Source: Cyclobacteriaceae bacterium (GTDB lineage Bacteria > Bacteroidota > Bacteroidia > Cytophagales > Cyclobacteriaceae). Taken from it: a stretch of DNA of 64,000 bases. The stretch's first letter is position 1. The number at the start of each line of letters is the position of its first letter. Below the pieces are notes generated by a model. The model did no database searches and had not been told where the DNA came from. It saw only the letters and a list, made by a program, of their open reading frames with translations. Position numbers and translations under genes: made by a program. The stretch spans positions 1 through 64,000 of the forward strand of contig JANWWN010000009.1 of NCBI GenBank assembly GCA_025055435.1, given 5' to 3'. Positions 48,470-58,200 of this stretch are shown one piece after another.

Positions 48470-49809
48470 GAATGTGAAAGTAGTTCGGCTGCAGCCCGCT
48501 CGCCAGCGCGTACGGCGCCTTCAATATAGCCATACCAGGCTTTTGATGTTTCGGTTCCTGCCCAGTGAATATTTCCAAAGGGCTTCATCAGCTCATCCTG
48601 AAAGGAAGTCCATGTTCCCGTAGGATAAACTGCGGCATAACATCCTCCGCTCCAGGCCTCATCTGCCCAACAATGGTCGGTGTAGTATTCGGGATGCAGG
48701 GCCTCTTCACCAAAGTACCGCGAAAAATGCTGAAGTGCCATGTTTTTTCGTTCGGTTTGACTAAGCGAAAAGAATTGTTGGGCGCGCACGGCAATGCAGA
48801 ATGCGAGCAGCACGCCATAACTGCCGTCAGCAGGTGAGGAATCAAAAAACACCTGAAAGGGCTGTTGTTCATCAGTAACCACCTGTCCGCTAAAGCCATA
48901 CTTCCGCCAGAAAGGTGTTCTGTAGATGCCGAAAACCTTACCCACCCGGCCCATGAAAAGTTTTTGCAACAGTTGCTGCCTTAGAAGCGGCAGGGACGGC
49001 TCAAAGTGAATATTCCGGATGAGCACGGGTGGTATGGCGATGATGATTCTGGATGCGCGGTACGAAAAGTTATTACCTGAAACGGTTACGCCTGTATCGT
49101 CCTGTACAATATTTGTTACCGCATGATTGAAGTGTATGCATTCCCGGAAGGGTGCGGCCATACGTTCAGCCAGTTGCTGCATACCACCTATGATGCGGTG
49201 TTGTTGCGCTCCGTTTTCGATGCTTAATAAAGTGTTCAGGTTGTTACCGGATTGGATATAAAACAACGCATGGAGTAACGACAGCTCGTTCAGGTTGCAG
49301 GCATAAACCGTTTCCAGTCCGGGGCGCAGCACCTGATAGGCATTTCGGGTAAAACATTTTTTTCGGAGAAAATAGTCCAGTGAGATACCATCATAAGTAA
49401 AGGCTCGGGGAGTTGTCCACGGCTTATCGGGCGGCAGTCTTTTTGCCATCGATTCCAGCCGGGTAAGCACCCACTGGATATTAACCAGTGAAAGCGGGTC
49501 AATTTTAGGAATCAGGCCGGAGTAGGTTCGGATACGGCCATTCAGGTCAATGATATTTTTTCCGGTATTATAGGTTTCAAACCATTGGAGGTTATGTTCG
49601 CGGGCCAGTTCGTACATGCGGTGTTGTCCGGGCCCTATCCACTGGCCGCCCAGGTCGAGGTAGTAAGTATCCTGAACAGGTTGGGTAAAGACGCGTCCGC
49701 CCACGCGGTTACGGGCTTCCAGCACGATGAATTTTTTTCCGGCTTTATTCAGGGCATGTGCGGCAGCCAGACCGGAGAAACCGGCTCCTATTATCATAGC
49801 AGGAAGCAT
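48466..49809 (-). CDS. Flavin monoamine oxidase family protein
   Basis: 447 aa from ATG 49809 (MLPAMIIGAGFSG); an upstream ATG at 49827 would add six residues before the FAD fold. Dinucleotide-binding GAGFSG at 8-13 followed by EARNRVGGRVFT. The substrate side shows LDLGGQWIGPGQHRMYELA, and the C-terminal FAD motif is NIHWAGTETSKAWYGYIEGAVRAGERAA. The family oxidises primary or polyamines or L-amino acids with H2O2 release. Translationally coupled with the downstream nitrilase-family gene. Confidence 0.88.
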   Translation of the reverse strand: MLPAMIIGAGFSGLAAAHALNKAGKKFIVLEARNRVGGRVFTQPVQDTYYLDLGGQWIGPGQHRMYELAREHNLQWFETYNTGKNIIDLNGRIRTYSGLIPKIDPLSLVNIQWVLTRLESMAKRLPPDKPWTTPRAFTYDGISLDYFLRKKCFTRNAYQVLRPGLETVYACNLNELSLLHALFYIQSGNNLNTLLSIENGAQQHRIIGGMQQLAERMAAPFRECIHFNHAVTNIVQDDTGVTVSGNNFSYRASRIIIAIPPVLIRNIHFEPSLPLLRQQLLQKLFMGRVGKVFGIYRTPFWRKYGFSGQVVTDEQQPFQVFFDSSPADGSYGVLLAFCIAVRAQQFFSLSQTERKNMALQHFSRYFGEEALHPEYYTDHCWADEAWSGGCYAAVYPTGTWTSFQDELMKPFGNIHWAGTETSKAWYGYIEGAVRAGERAAAELLSHS

Positions 49810-50054
49810 GTTCAGAAAAATAAACACTAAAAACCAAATAAAATTTTTAAATTTAAAATAACTGAGAGGTTGTTATGTTTTAACTTAAATAATTAATAGT
49901 CAGATTTCTATCCTGTGATAATTTAATATAAAATTGAAGTAAAAGTTAACATAATGTTAGTATTTCTTACATGTGTAAGGAAGATTGAATTTATCTAGCA
50001 TTTTAAAATCATTTTTGTGTGAGTATTACAAATGATTATAAAATTCCAAGTAAA

Positions 50055-50936
50055 ATGAATTTATTAAAGATCTTAATCTTATTAATCTTTTCAGTTAAAG
50101 TTGCGGTCGGACAATGGGCAACTTATAATACTAATCACACAAGGCATACTAATAGTGGTAGTGTTGTAATTGGTTCACCAAGTTATTCTGCTGTGCCTGC
50201 TGAGAAACTTGAAGTCTTCGGTAATGTTCGAGTGACATTTACTTCAATAGGAACAGGCAATCTTTTTCTAGGTGGCGGCTTATTGCACGTTAACCATGCC
50301 GGCAACAATTTTAGTTTAAGGTTAAATAATACGGATCGACTTACTGTAATGAACTCCAATGGCTTCGTTGGAATCAATACAACATCACCAGTAGATCAAC
50401 TTCATGTCAACGGAAATTTGAGGGCAAATCAAATTAGATCTGAGAATGGTGTTTTTTCTGCAGAGATGTCCTCGAATCTTGTGTTGCAAACAAATGGTGG
50501 CTCAAGGTTAACCATTCTTCATTCAAATGGATTTGTGGGAATTAATACAACTACCCCAACTACTAATCTGGAAGTTAATGGTTCTTTAAAAACATCCTCA
50601 GCCAGTATTAACAGTACCTTGCCTGCGGGATATCGGTTTTCTGTAGGTGGTAAAGTTATTGCGGAGGAAGTGGTTGTAAAGTTGCAAAGCAATTGGCCGG
50701 ATTATGTTTTTGAGCAAGACTACAGACTTCGAAGTCTTGAAGAGGTTGCCTCATTTATTAAACAAAACAAACACCTGCCTGAGATGCCGTCTTTAAAGGA
50801 GGTTGAGGAAAATGGAATTTCTATTGGTAAAATGAATGCTCTCCTTTTGAAGAAAATTGAGGAATTAACGCTTTATATACTCGAATTAAAAGCCGAGATA
50901 AGTTATTTAAAAAGGGATAATAAGTATTTAAAATGA
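50055..50936 (+). CDS. Secreted fibre-like repeat protein with coiled-coil end
   Basis: About 293 aa from ATG 50055, which gives a signal peptide (MNLLKILILLIFSVKVAVGQ); the frame is open from a GTG at 50019. Two copies of a strand motif NGFVGINTTSPVDQLHVNG / NGFVGINTTTPTTNLEVNG mark a beta-repeat stalk, followed by YRFSVGGKVIAEEVVVKL and a C-terminal segment ending in a predicted coiled coil (about 255-293). This build is common in Bacteroidota surface or tail-fibre-like proteins, with a C-terminal part resembling an intramolecular chaperone region. It is markedly AT-rich compared with the genes before it, and is followed by the RHS-like genes. Confidence 0.7.
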   Translation: MNLLKILILLIFSVKVAVGQWATYNTNHTRHTNSGSVVIGSPSYSAVPAEKLEVFGNVRVTFTSIGTGNLFLGGGLLHVNHAGNNFSLRLNNTDRLTVMNSNGFVGINTTSPVDQLHVNGNLRANQIRSENGVFSAEMSSNLVLQTNGGSRLTILHSNGFVGINTTTPTTNLEVNGSLKTSSASINSTLPAGYRFSVGGKVIAEEVVVKLQSNWPDYVFEQDYRLRSLEEVASFIKQNKHLPEMPSLKEVEENGISIGKMNALLLKKIEELTLYILELKAEISYLKRDNKYLK

Positions 50937-50945
50937 TTTTTTAAT

Positions 50946-53900
50946 ATGAGATTAATTGTAGTTCCATTGGTTTTAGCATTCATTAATGTTTATCAATGCC
51001 TGTCTCAGAGTACAATTTCACTAGATGATAGTCAGAAATTAAACAAGCTTATACCAGTTGATAGCTTTATTAAAAACAGAATGCCTCGGGTTTTAGATTA
51101 TTATGCGGTTGACATTGATGAATTTTTTTTGAATTTTAATAATAAGAAAACTGATAAAAAGTTAATTAGGAGTTTTGAAGATACTGAGGGAAAGCTTAGG
51201 TCTGCAAGATTAAAAAATTCACAAGACAGTGCCTTGGAAATTAATTTATCACTTCAATCGAACTTAACAAATGGTGGAACAAATAGTGAGCGCGCTTCAG
51301 TAGGTCAAATAATAGCTCTGCCTTCACCAACGGCAGCCAGTTTAGTATCTGGTATTACTGATGATGTTGATTTGTATACAGGAAGACTTAACGTATCCCT
51401 CCCCTTATTTAACTTGGTAAGTAGATCATTATCTGTTCCAGTTACTTTAAACTACACCTCTCAAGGAATAAGGGTGAATGACATTGCCTCCTGGGTCGGT
51501 TTGGGCATGTCACTACAGTGTGGCGGTATTATATCAAGGGTAATGAAAGGACTGCCAGACGAATATATTGGTAAAGTAAATCCCAAAGGAATTAAGTTTG
51601 ATGCTTTTGGTTATTTAAATACCCTTTCAAAAGTTAACCTTTCCAATTTCGCAAATATGACTATTAGTCAAAAAAGAAAGTTAGCTAAATTCTCTTATTG
51701 GCAGATATTAGACGGGATGAATTACGGTGATGGATTTCCCGAGGCATGGGATACTCAACCAGATGAGTTTTACTTTAATTTTGGAAAATACTCAGGAAAG
51801 TTTGTTTTCAATCAAGATGGTACTATTCATACAATACCTTATCAAAACCTTAAAATTTCTAAAACTATTATTAATAATGAATCAACCGGTAATATTCCTA
51901 AAATTACCCAATTTGAGGTAATTACAGAGGATGGAACTATTTATGTTTTTGGAGACAACTCACTTCAGTCTGTCGAAGAAAGTAAACTTGAGATTTTAAG
52001 TTTACAGAACAATTATCAATATGTTTGCCTTGGGTATTATACGAGCCAAAATCTTTTAGTGTATGTTTATTTTCGAGTTCCACTATTGGCTGTAACTCAA
52101 CTCAGTAACGGAATTTTGGTAAATGATGATTTTCGTGTTCCTGATAACGCTTCTCTAAGTACATTTAATTTCTTTACGTCTGCCTGGTATTTAAAAGAAA
52201 TTCGCTCTCCAAATAATGATGATTTTATAACATTTAATTACGAAAGCAACGGTGAGATTACATATATTCAAGATAAGACACTATCAGTTACTATGCCGAA
52301 CTTGTCTGAGGGCTACATAAGTTCTGGAAATGAAGGGGCATGGTTTTTCCAATCACAAACATTTCCAGATCCGGTACCGGGCACGAATCTTTATATCCAT
52401 CCCGTTAAGGGCACATTTACTTTCAGTATGAGCGAACTTACTGTAAAATCAAAAAGACTACAGTCAATTATTACCAGCACAAATAATTCTGCATTGTTTG
52501 TTGCGAATACACCTAAGAACGATATACCAGGGGATAGAAGGTTGGATGAAATCGCAGTTTATGAAAATAATGACTTAATAAGGCGATATGTTTTTGATTA
52601 CGAGGAAATCACTGCTCCCTCGTTAAGTGGAAATGTTTATCTTCTTGCCAATGGAGTTATAATGGATACAGATGCGCATTCAGTGTCCAGAAAATATCAA
52701 ATTTTGAATAGCTGGGGTCAAGCAATCGACTTGAACCTAATGGTTGAAAAATACGGAAAGATTTTTCTTGGTGAATCAAAGAGATTGTTTCTGAAATCAG
52801 TTACGGAATATGGCAGATCAGGTTATCTACCCCCCTACAAGTTTGAGTACGATCCCGGAGTATACGAGCTTCCTAGGAGGTTTAGTTATCACCAGGATAA
52901 ATGGGGCTTTTACAATCCAAATAATAATCGAGGAACCTTGATGCCAGTTATTTCTTATATCGGGAAATTGTTTAATACAACTGTTTCAGGGGATATCAGA
53001 CCTTTAATCGGATGGTCTCATGCATTTTCAACTGAACCTTCATGGAAGGGTGCAATTCAATCACCCAATTTTATTAAGTCACAAGCTGGTATTCTGAAAA
53101 AAGTTTATACCCCCTTGGGCAGTCTTATTGAGTACTATTATAGCTTAAATACCAATACAACAAATTCATCGATCGGAGGTTTACGTGTTTCCCAAATAAA
53201 GGAATACCCTGATTATAATGAACCCTCAAATTACAGGTTATATCAATATTCTTACCTTAATGGTAATGAAGCAGGTACACAATTTTACCAGTACACATTG
53301 CCAACCTTTAATAATTCTTTGGCCATTTATGAGTCAACGGTTTTTGCGTCCGAATCCTCGGTTACGCCTCCTTTACTAACAAAGGGAGGAGTCGCTGGTT
53401 ACCGCCAAGTTTCCTTAATCCGTCCAGGCATTGGCCGTACTGAATATGTTTTTAAGACAAATATGCAAGAGGAGAATGGGCAGCCGCAGGTTTTTCAATT
53501 TGATGCCGTTAATCAGTTCCCTTTGGCAAGCAGCCAATACCCTTTTCCAAAGTTGGTTGATCGAGACTGGAGAAGGGGGCTGTTGGAAAGTAAAACTGAT
53601 TTTAACGAAAACGGACAAATCCTATCCAAAGTAATTAATGTTTATAAGACGCGACCAGAAAATTTTCCTATGGTCAAAATAAGAAACTTAATCGGTGGTA
53701 TGTTTTTTTGGAATGGAGAACAAATTTACCGAGTTGGAATAACTGATTATGAGTCAGATTGGGTATTTCATGAGAGCACGATAACGGAGATTTATGATCA
53801 GTCAGATCCGGGCAATGAGGGCAAAAAGCTAGTAACAAGCGTTCAATATCAGTATGTGAAGCCGGGAGAACTGAATATTCAGCTAGACCTGATGCCCAGA

Positions 53901-55247
53901 AAAATAATTGAAATATTACCGAATGGTGATAAAATTATCTCTGAAATAAAATATCCACTGGATTATTCAATATCGTCAATGCCGTCAGATCCGGCAACAA
54001 AAGGCATTTATTTACTGAATGAGAAGAGAATGAATAATATTCCGATTGAAGCAATTCGCTATTTCGAACGACAGGAAAATATGACCATTACTAAATATTT
54101 TATCGATGGCACACTTTCAAGATTTAAAGAGTTTCTTCCAGGAAAGGTTTATGCGTGGGATACTTACAAATTGAAAGCGGGTGCAGCCACCGAATTTACA
54201 ATTTTCAATTGGTCTTCAGTGGATGCTAATAATGTTTTTCGCTTCAATACTTCCATTTATAAATTGTTAAGTACAGCATTAGAATATAATGTCTTTGGTA
54301 AGCTATTGAAAGGGCAGGGAGAAAACGGAATTAATTACAGCTATAACTGGGGTTATAACAGTTCACTACTTACATCAGTTATTGAAAATCCTGGTGCCTA
54401 TCAACACGAAAAAAAATATCAACATAAACCCATGGTAGGTATTACTCAGGTCACAGATCCTAATTTAAGGGATATTAAATACACATATGATAACTTTAAT
54501 CGCCTAAAGCTTATAAGAGATCATGATGATCAGATACTGAATCGCTATCTTTACCATTACCAGGGCGGAGATGATAATGCAGCTTCATTTGCATATGAGT
54601 TATACGGTGAAACCACATTCAGGTTCATTGTCACAAGTCATAATGCACCTGGTTCAACTTATATTTGGGATTTTGGAAATGGTGTGAAACGGGAAAACGG
54701 GCAACTGGTTGAGTTCGTTAGTTACAACCAGCCTGGTCAGTATATCGTTACTCTTACTGTTACGCATCCGGAGTTTCCTCCCTCAGTTGCACGCAAAACA
54801 ATTAAAATACTAGAACCCTTTACCGTTCAGATAATTACACCTGTTACAGGGACAAACCGAACCGTTAGTTGTGGAAACAATGCTACAACTGTATGCGAAG
54901 CTTCCGTTGATAATTCTGATTTAACCTATCAGTGGCAGTATCTTTACAGTGCTTCGGGAAACTCTAATTACATCAATATAGGTACAAATTCCAAGACCTT
55001 AACTTTTAGTCTTATTGGGGCTAATGGTTCTTCCTATTCCATTCGCTGCAGAATTACCGATAACCAAGGTAACAGTAGGTATTCATCTAATACAATTCAA
55101 ATTTGGTATACCTGTGGTTCGGGTGGTGGTAGTGGAAATTGTCCGGAGGGGTGGATGTGGAATGCACAACTTGGAAGATGTGAGCCTCCAGAAGGCTACT
55201 GTGGGGAAGGGTGTTTTTGGAGTGGAATAGAATGTATTTGTCAATAA
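50946..55247 (+). CDS. Large secreted RHS/SpvB-like protein with PKD and Ig-like domains
   Basis: 1433 aa with a signal peptide (MRLIVVPLVLAFINVYQCLSQ). Residues about 130-220 (LPSPTAASLVSG, DVDLYTGRLNVSLPLFNL, VPVTLNYTSQGIRVND, WVGLGMSLQCGGIISR) start a SpvB/RHS-like shell. YD-like repeats appear late (YTYDNFNRLKLIRDHDDQIL, about 1180-1200). A PKD domain follows near 1230 (FIVTSHNAPGSTYIWDFGNG, QPGQYIVTLTVTHPEF), then an Ig-like segment (LTYQWQYLYSASGN), and a 45-residue Cys-rich tail. There is no RHS core motif and no T9SS sorting domain. Nine bp after the fibre-like gene, 6 bp before the RHS-toxin gene; AT-rich. Confidence 0.72.
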   Translation: MRLIVVPLVLAFINVYQCLSQSTISLDDSQKLNKLIPVDSFIKNRMPRVLDYYAVDIDEFFLNFNNKKTDKKLIRSFEDTEGKLRSARLKNSQDSALEINLSLQSNLTNGGTNSERASVGQIIALPSPTAASLVSGITDDVDLYTGRLNVSLPLFNLVSRSLSVPVTLNYTSQGIRVNDIASWVGLGMSLQCGGIISRVMKGLPDEYIGKVNPKGIKFDAFGYLNTLSKVNLSNFANMTISQKRKLAKFSYWQILDGMNYGDGFPEAWDTQPDEFYFNFGKYSGKFVFNQDGTIHTIPYQNLKISKTIINNESTGNIPKITQFEVITEDGTIYVFGDNSLQSVEESKLEILSLQNNYQYVCLGYYTSQNLLVYVYFRVPLLAVTQLSNGILVNDDFRVPDNASLSTFNFFTSAWYLKEIRSPNNDDFITFNYESNGEITYIQDKTLSVTMPNLSEGYISSGNEGAWFFQSQTFPDPVPGTNLYIHPVKGTFTFSMSELTVKSKRLQSIITSTNNSALFVANTPKNDIPGDRRLDEIAVYENNDLIRRYVFDYEEITAPSLSGNVYLLANGVIMDTDAHSVSRKYQILNSWGQAIDLNLMVEKYGKIFLGESKRLFLKSVTEYGRSGYLPPYKFEYDPGVYELPRRFSYHQDKWGFYNPNNNRGTLMPVISYIGKLFNTTVSGDIRPLIGWSHAFSTEPSWKGAIQSPNFIKSQAGILKKVYTPLGSLIEYYYSLNTNTTNSSIGGLRVSQIKEYPDYNEPSNYRLYQYSYLNGNEAGTQFYQYTLPTFNNSLAIYESTVFASESSVTPPLLTKGGVAGYRQVSLIRPGIGRTEYVFKTNMQEENGQPQVFQFDAVNQFPLASSQYPFPKLVDRDWRRGLLESKTDFNENGQILSKVINVYKTRPENFPMVKIRNLIGGMFFWNGEQIYRVGITDYESDWVFHESTITEIYDQSDPGNEGKKLVTSVQYQYVKPGELNIQLDLMPRKIIEILPNGDKIISEIKYPLDYSISSMPSDPATKGIYLLNEKRMNNIPIEAIRYFERQENMTITKYFIDGTLSRFKEFLPGKVYAWDTYKLKAGAATEFTIFNWSSVDANNVFRFNTSIYKLLSTALEYNVFGKLLKGQGENGINYSYNWGYNSSLLTSVIENPGAYQHEKKYQHKPMVGITQVTDPNLRDIKYTYDNFNRLKLIRDHDDQILNRYLYHYQGGDDNAASFAYELYGETTFRFIVTSHNAPGSTYIWDFGNGVKRENGQLVEFVSYNQPGQYIVTLTVTHPEFPPSVARKTIKILEPFTVQIITPVTGTNRTVSCGNNATTVCEASVDNSDLTYQWQYLYSASGNSNYINIGTNSKTLTFSLIGANGSSYSIRCRITDNQGNSRYSSNTIQIWYTCGSGGGSGNCPEGWMWNAQLGRCEPPEGYCGEGCFWSGIECICQ

Positions 55248-55253
55248 TTAGTA

Positions 55254-58200
55254 ATGAAAAGATTCGTAATTCTTCTTTCTATCATACTTAAATTATGGAC
55301 AACCTGCTTCTGTCAACCTTTTGAAACGGTTGTATCAAAATCCCTCCAATCTTTTGATGGCAAGTCATACCAATTTCAGAGTGAAGTTGTTCTTTTACCG
55401 GGATACATCGTGGCTCCACAGGGAAGCGAAGTCTTTTTCTACCGTCCATTGTATAACCAGGCTCCAAGTAACGACAGGAATTATGTTCGAACGGAAACTG
55501 TACTTATAGCGGGCATTACAAATGAACAACAACTAGCGCACTTATCAACAACACAAAAAACAACAGTTTATAATTATATAGATGGTTTAGGCCGAGCTTT
55601 ACAAAACGTTACCGTTGAAGGGAGTCCTTCATTTAATGATGTAGTCCAGCCGTTTGCCTATGACCAGCACGGGAGGCAAGTAAAAGAGTACCTTCCGTAC
55701 ACTACCGGATTTGATGTTAAAGGTAAATTCAGAAGAGGTGCGCTTACTGATTCTGAGCAGTCAAATTTTTATGCCGAGCCTCCCGGCGGTGTAGCTGCGA
55801 CAACGTTTGCTGCTTTTAAAGAAAACATATTTGAAGCATCCCCACTTAATCGGGTAATTGACGTTATAAGCCCCCGAGATGATTACTGGAATGCAACAGC
55901 TCGGAAGGCGACAACCTTAACAAAAATTAATACTGCAAACGAAGTTCCTTTATGGAAAGATTTTATTGCCGGTTTGCCCGAACGGAATGGTTTCCATGCG
56001 CCTAATACACTTATGGTGCAGGAAACTACTGATGAAGAAGGCAAAATTACCAAAGTATATACGAATCCGCGCGGCCAAACCGTAATGAGCCGGGTCGGTA
56101 ACGGTACCGAATGGTTCGACACCCACTACATTTATTCGCCCGCAGGTCTGTTAATGTTTGTTATTCAACCAGAAGGTGTAGCGCGCCTTGCCACTGAATT
56201 TGAAGGTGCGTCAGCCGTTGATAAACAATCATTTCTGGACCGATGGGCTTTTCAATATCAGTATGATGATGAGCAAAGGCAAGTAGCCAAACGCTTACCT
56301 GGCTATGCAGAAGGTAGTGAGGGTTGGTTTTACACGGTGTTTGATCGCTGGAACCGGGTTGTGCTAACGCAAGACCCAGAACAACGGACACGCAACGAGT
56401 ACACCTTTACAAAGTACGATCGGTTTAACCGACCGATCATTACGGGGCTTTACGTAACCTCTATCCCCTTATCAACTCTCCGCACAACAGCTGAAGCTTC
56501 AACCACACGATTTGAAACCGAAGTGAATAATTCAATCGGTTACTCGTTAACTGCTACGTTCCCGACCTCCGGAATAAGCGAAAGCAACCTGCTAACCGTC
56601 TTGTATTATGACAATTATGCTTTTCTTAATTACACGGGGTGGGATGCTGAAAACAATGACTACAACTTTGTTAGCGTAGGCGGATACCCCGAAAGCACTG
56701 AATTACTTACTTCGGTTAAAGGCCAAGCCACAGGCTCCAAAATCCGTGTTTTAGGTCAGTCGAAGTGGCTAAATACCGTAACATATTATGACACCAAATA
56801 CAGACCCGTACAAGTAATTACTGAAAACCATTTGGGCGGGATTTTACGAACTACTACCCAATTCGATTTTGTCGGAAATGTATTGAAGGAGCAACTGTAC
56901 AATGTCCATGCTAACCTCACTATTCAAAACCGCTATACGTACGACCATGCAGGTCGGCAATTGACTGTTCACCACCAGGTAAATACCCAGTCCGAAGTGT
57001 TGATGGCATCGAACAAGTACAACGAGTTAGGGCAACTGATTGAGAAAAATATACATTCAACCGATAATGGCAGTACTTTCCTCCAATCTATTGACTACCG
57101 CTACAACATAAAAGGCTGGCTTACGCACATTAACAACACATCGTTCACACAGAATTGGACTAATGACGACACCAACGATTTGTTCGGAATGGAGCTTCAA
57201 TACTATGTGCAATCCCCTGCCAGCGTTGGCTCCGCAGGTGATGTAATGACCCAGAAAAGTTTGTACGATGGAAATATTTCTGCCATAAAATGGAAGACGG
57301 ATATAAAGCAAGGTACACCTGAAGAGCGCATTTATGTATTTGACTACGATTTGCTAAGCCGCTTGAAAAAAGCTCATTATGCCAGGAATACACAAACATG
57401 GTTTAACCCGGCCTGGACCGGCGACTCCGGGATGTTTGATGAAATAATACATGGTTACGATAAAAACGGAAACATACAAGTAACGGATCCCAGTGGAAAC
57501 CCTCAGATTGCTTTAACCCGATTCGGTAAAGTTCAGGACACTAAAAGCACAATTGACCAGCTTACTTATGGGTACCGCCTTAATAACAAGCACAGTAACC
57601 GGCTGATTGATATAAATGATGCCGGCAATTCTTCCCTCGGCTTTAAACCGGCCAGCGCCAGCATTACCGAGGAGTACATCTATGACCGAAACGGCAACCT
57701 GAAGTTTGACCACAACAAAAGCATTTCATCTGTTTTGTATAACCATCTCAACCTGGTGAAAGAAGTTCAGTTTACCCGCCCAGGCGGGCAACTGGATAAG
57801 ATCGAATATACCTACGATGCCACCGGCAATAAACTCAGCCAACTGGTGCGGATAAACGGAACCCAGGTTTGGAAAACAGATTATGTGGGTGGACTTCAAT
57901 ATGATAATGGTACGCTCTCCTTTATCATTACCCAAGAAGGCAGGGTGGTGAAGAATAACACCATGTTCGACTACCAATATTTTCACAAAGACCACCAGGG
58001 CAATGTGCGTATGGTATACGGCCCGCTTAAAGAAACCTTGACCTACCGTGCCACCATGGAAAATCCGGGCGGTAGCTCAACGTTAGCGCAACAGGAAGAG
58101 GCCTCCTTTAAAAATATTGCCACCACCCGGCATACCAATCCTGCATTCAACTACACGCCATCTTCCGATGCGGTGGTGGTTCCCGATAAATCGGCCCGTT

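Noticed and set aside
49810..50054. Mobile-element border at the AT-rich block
   Set aside because: I looked for terminal inverted repeats, transposase fragments, tRNA att sites and direct repeats and found none; only the composition changes.
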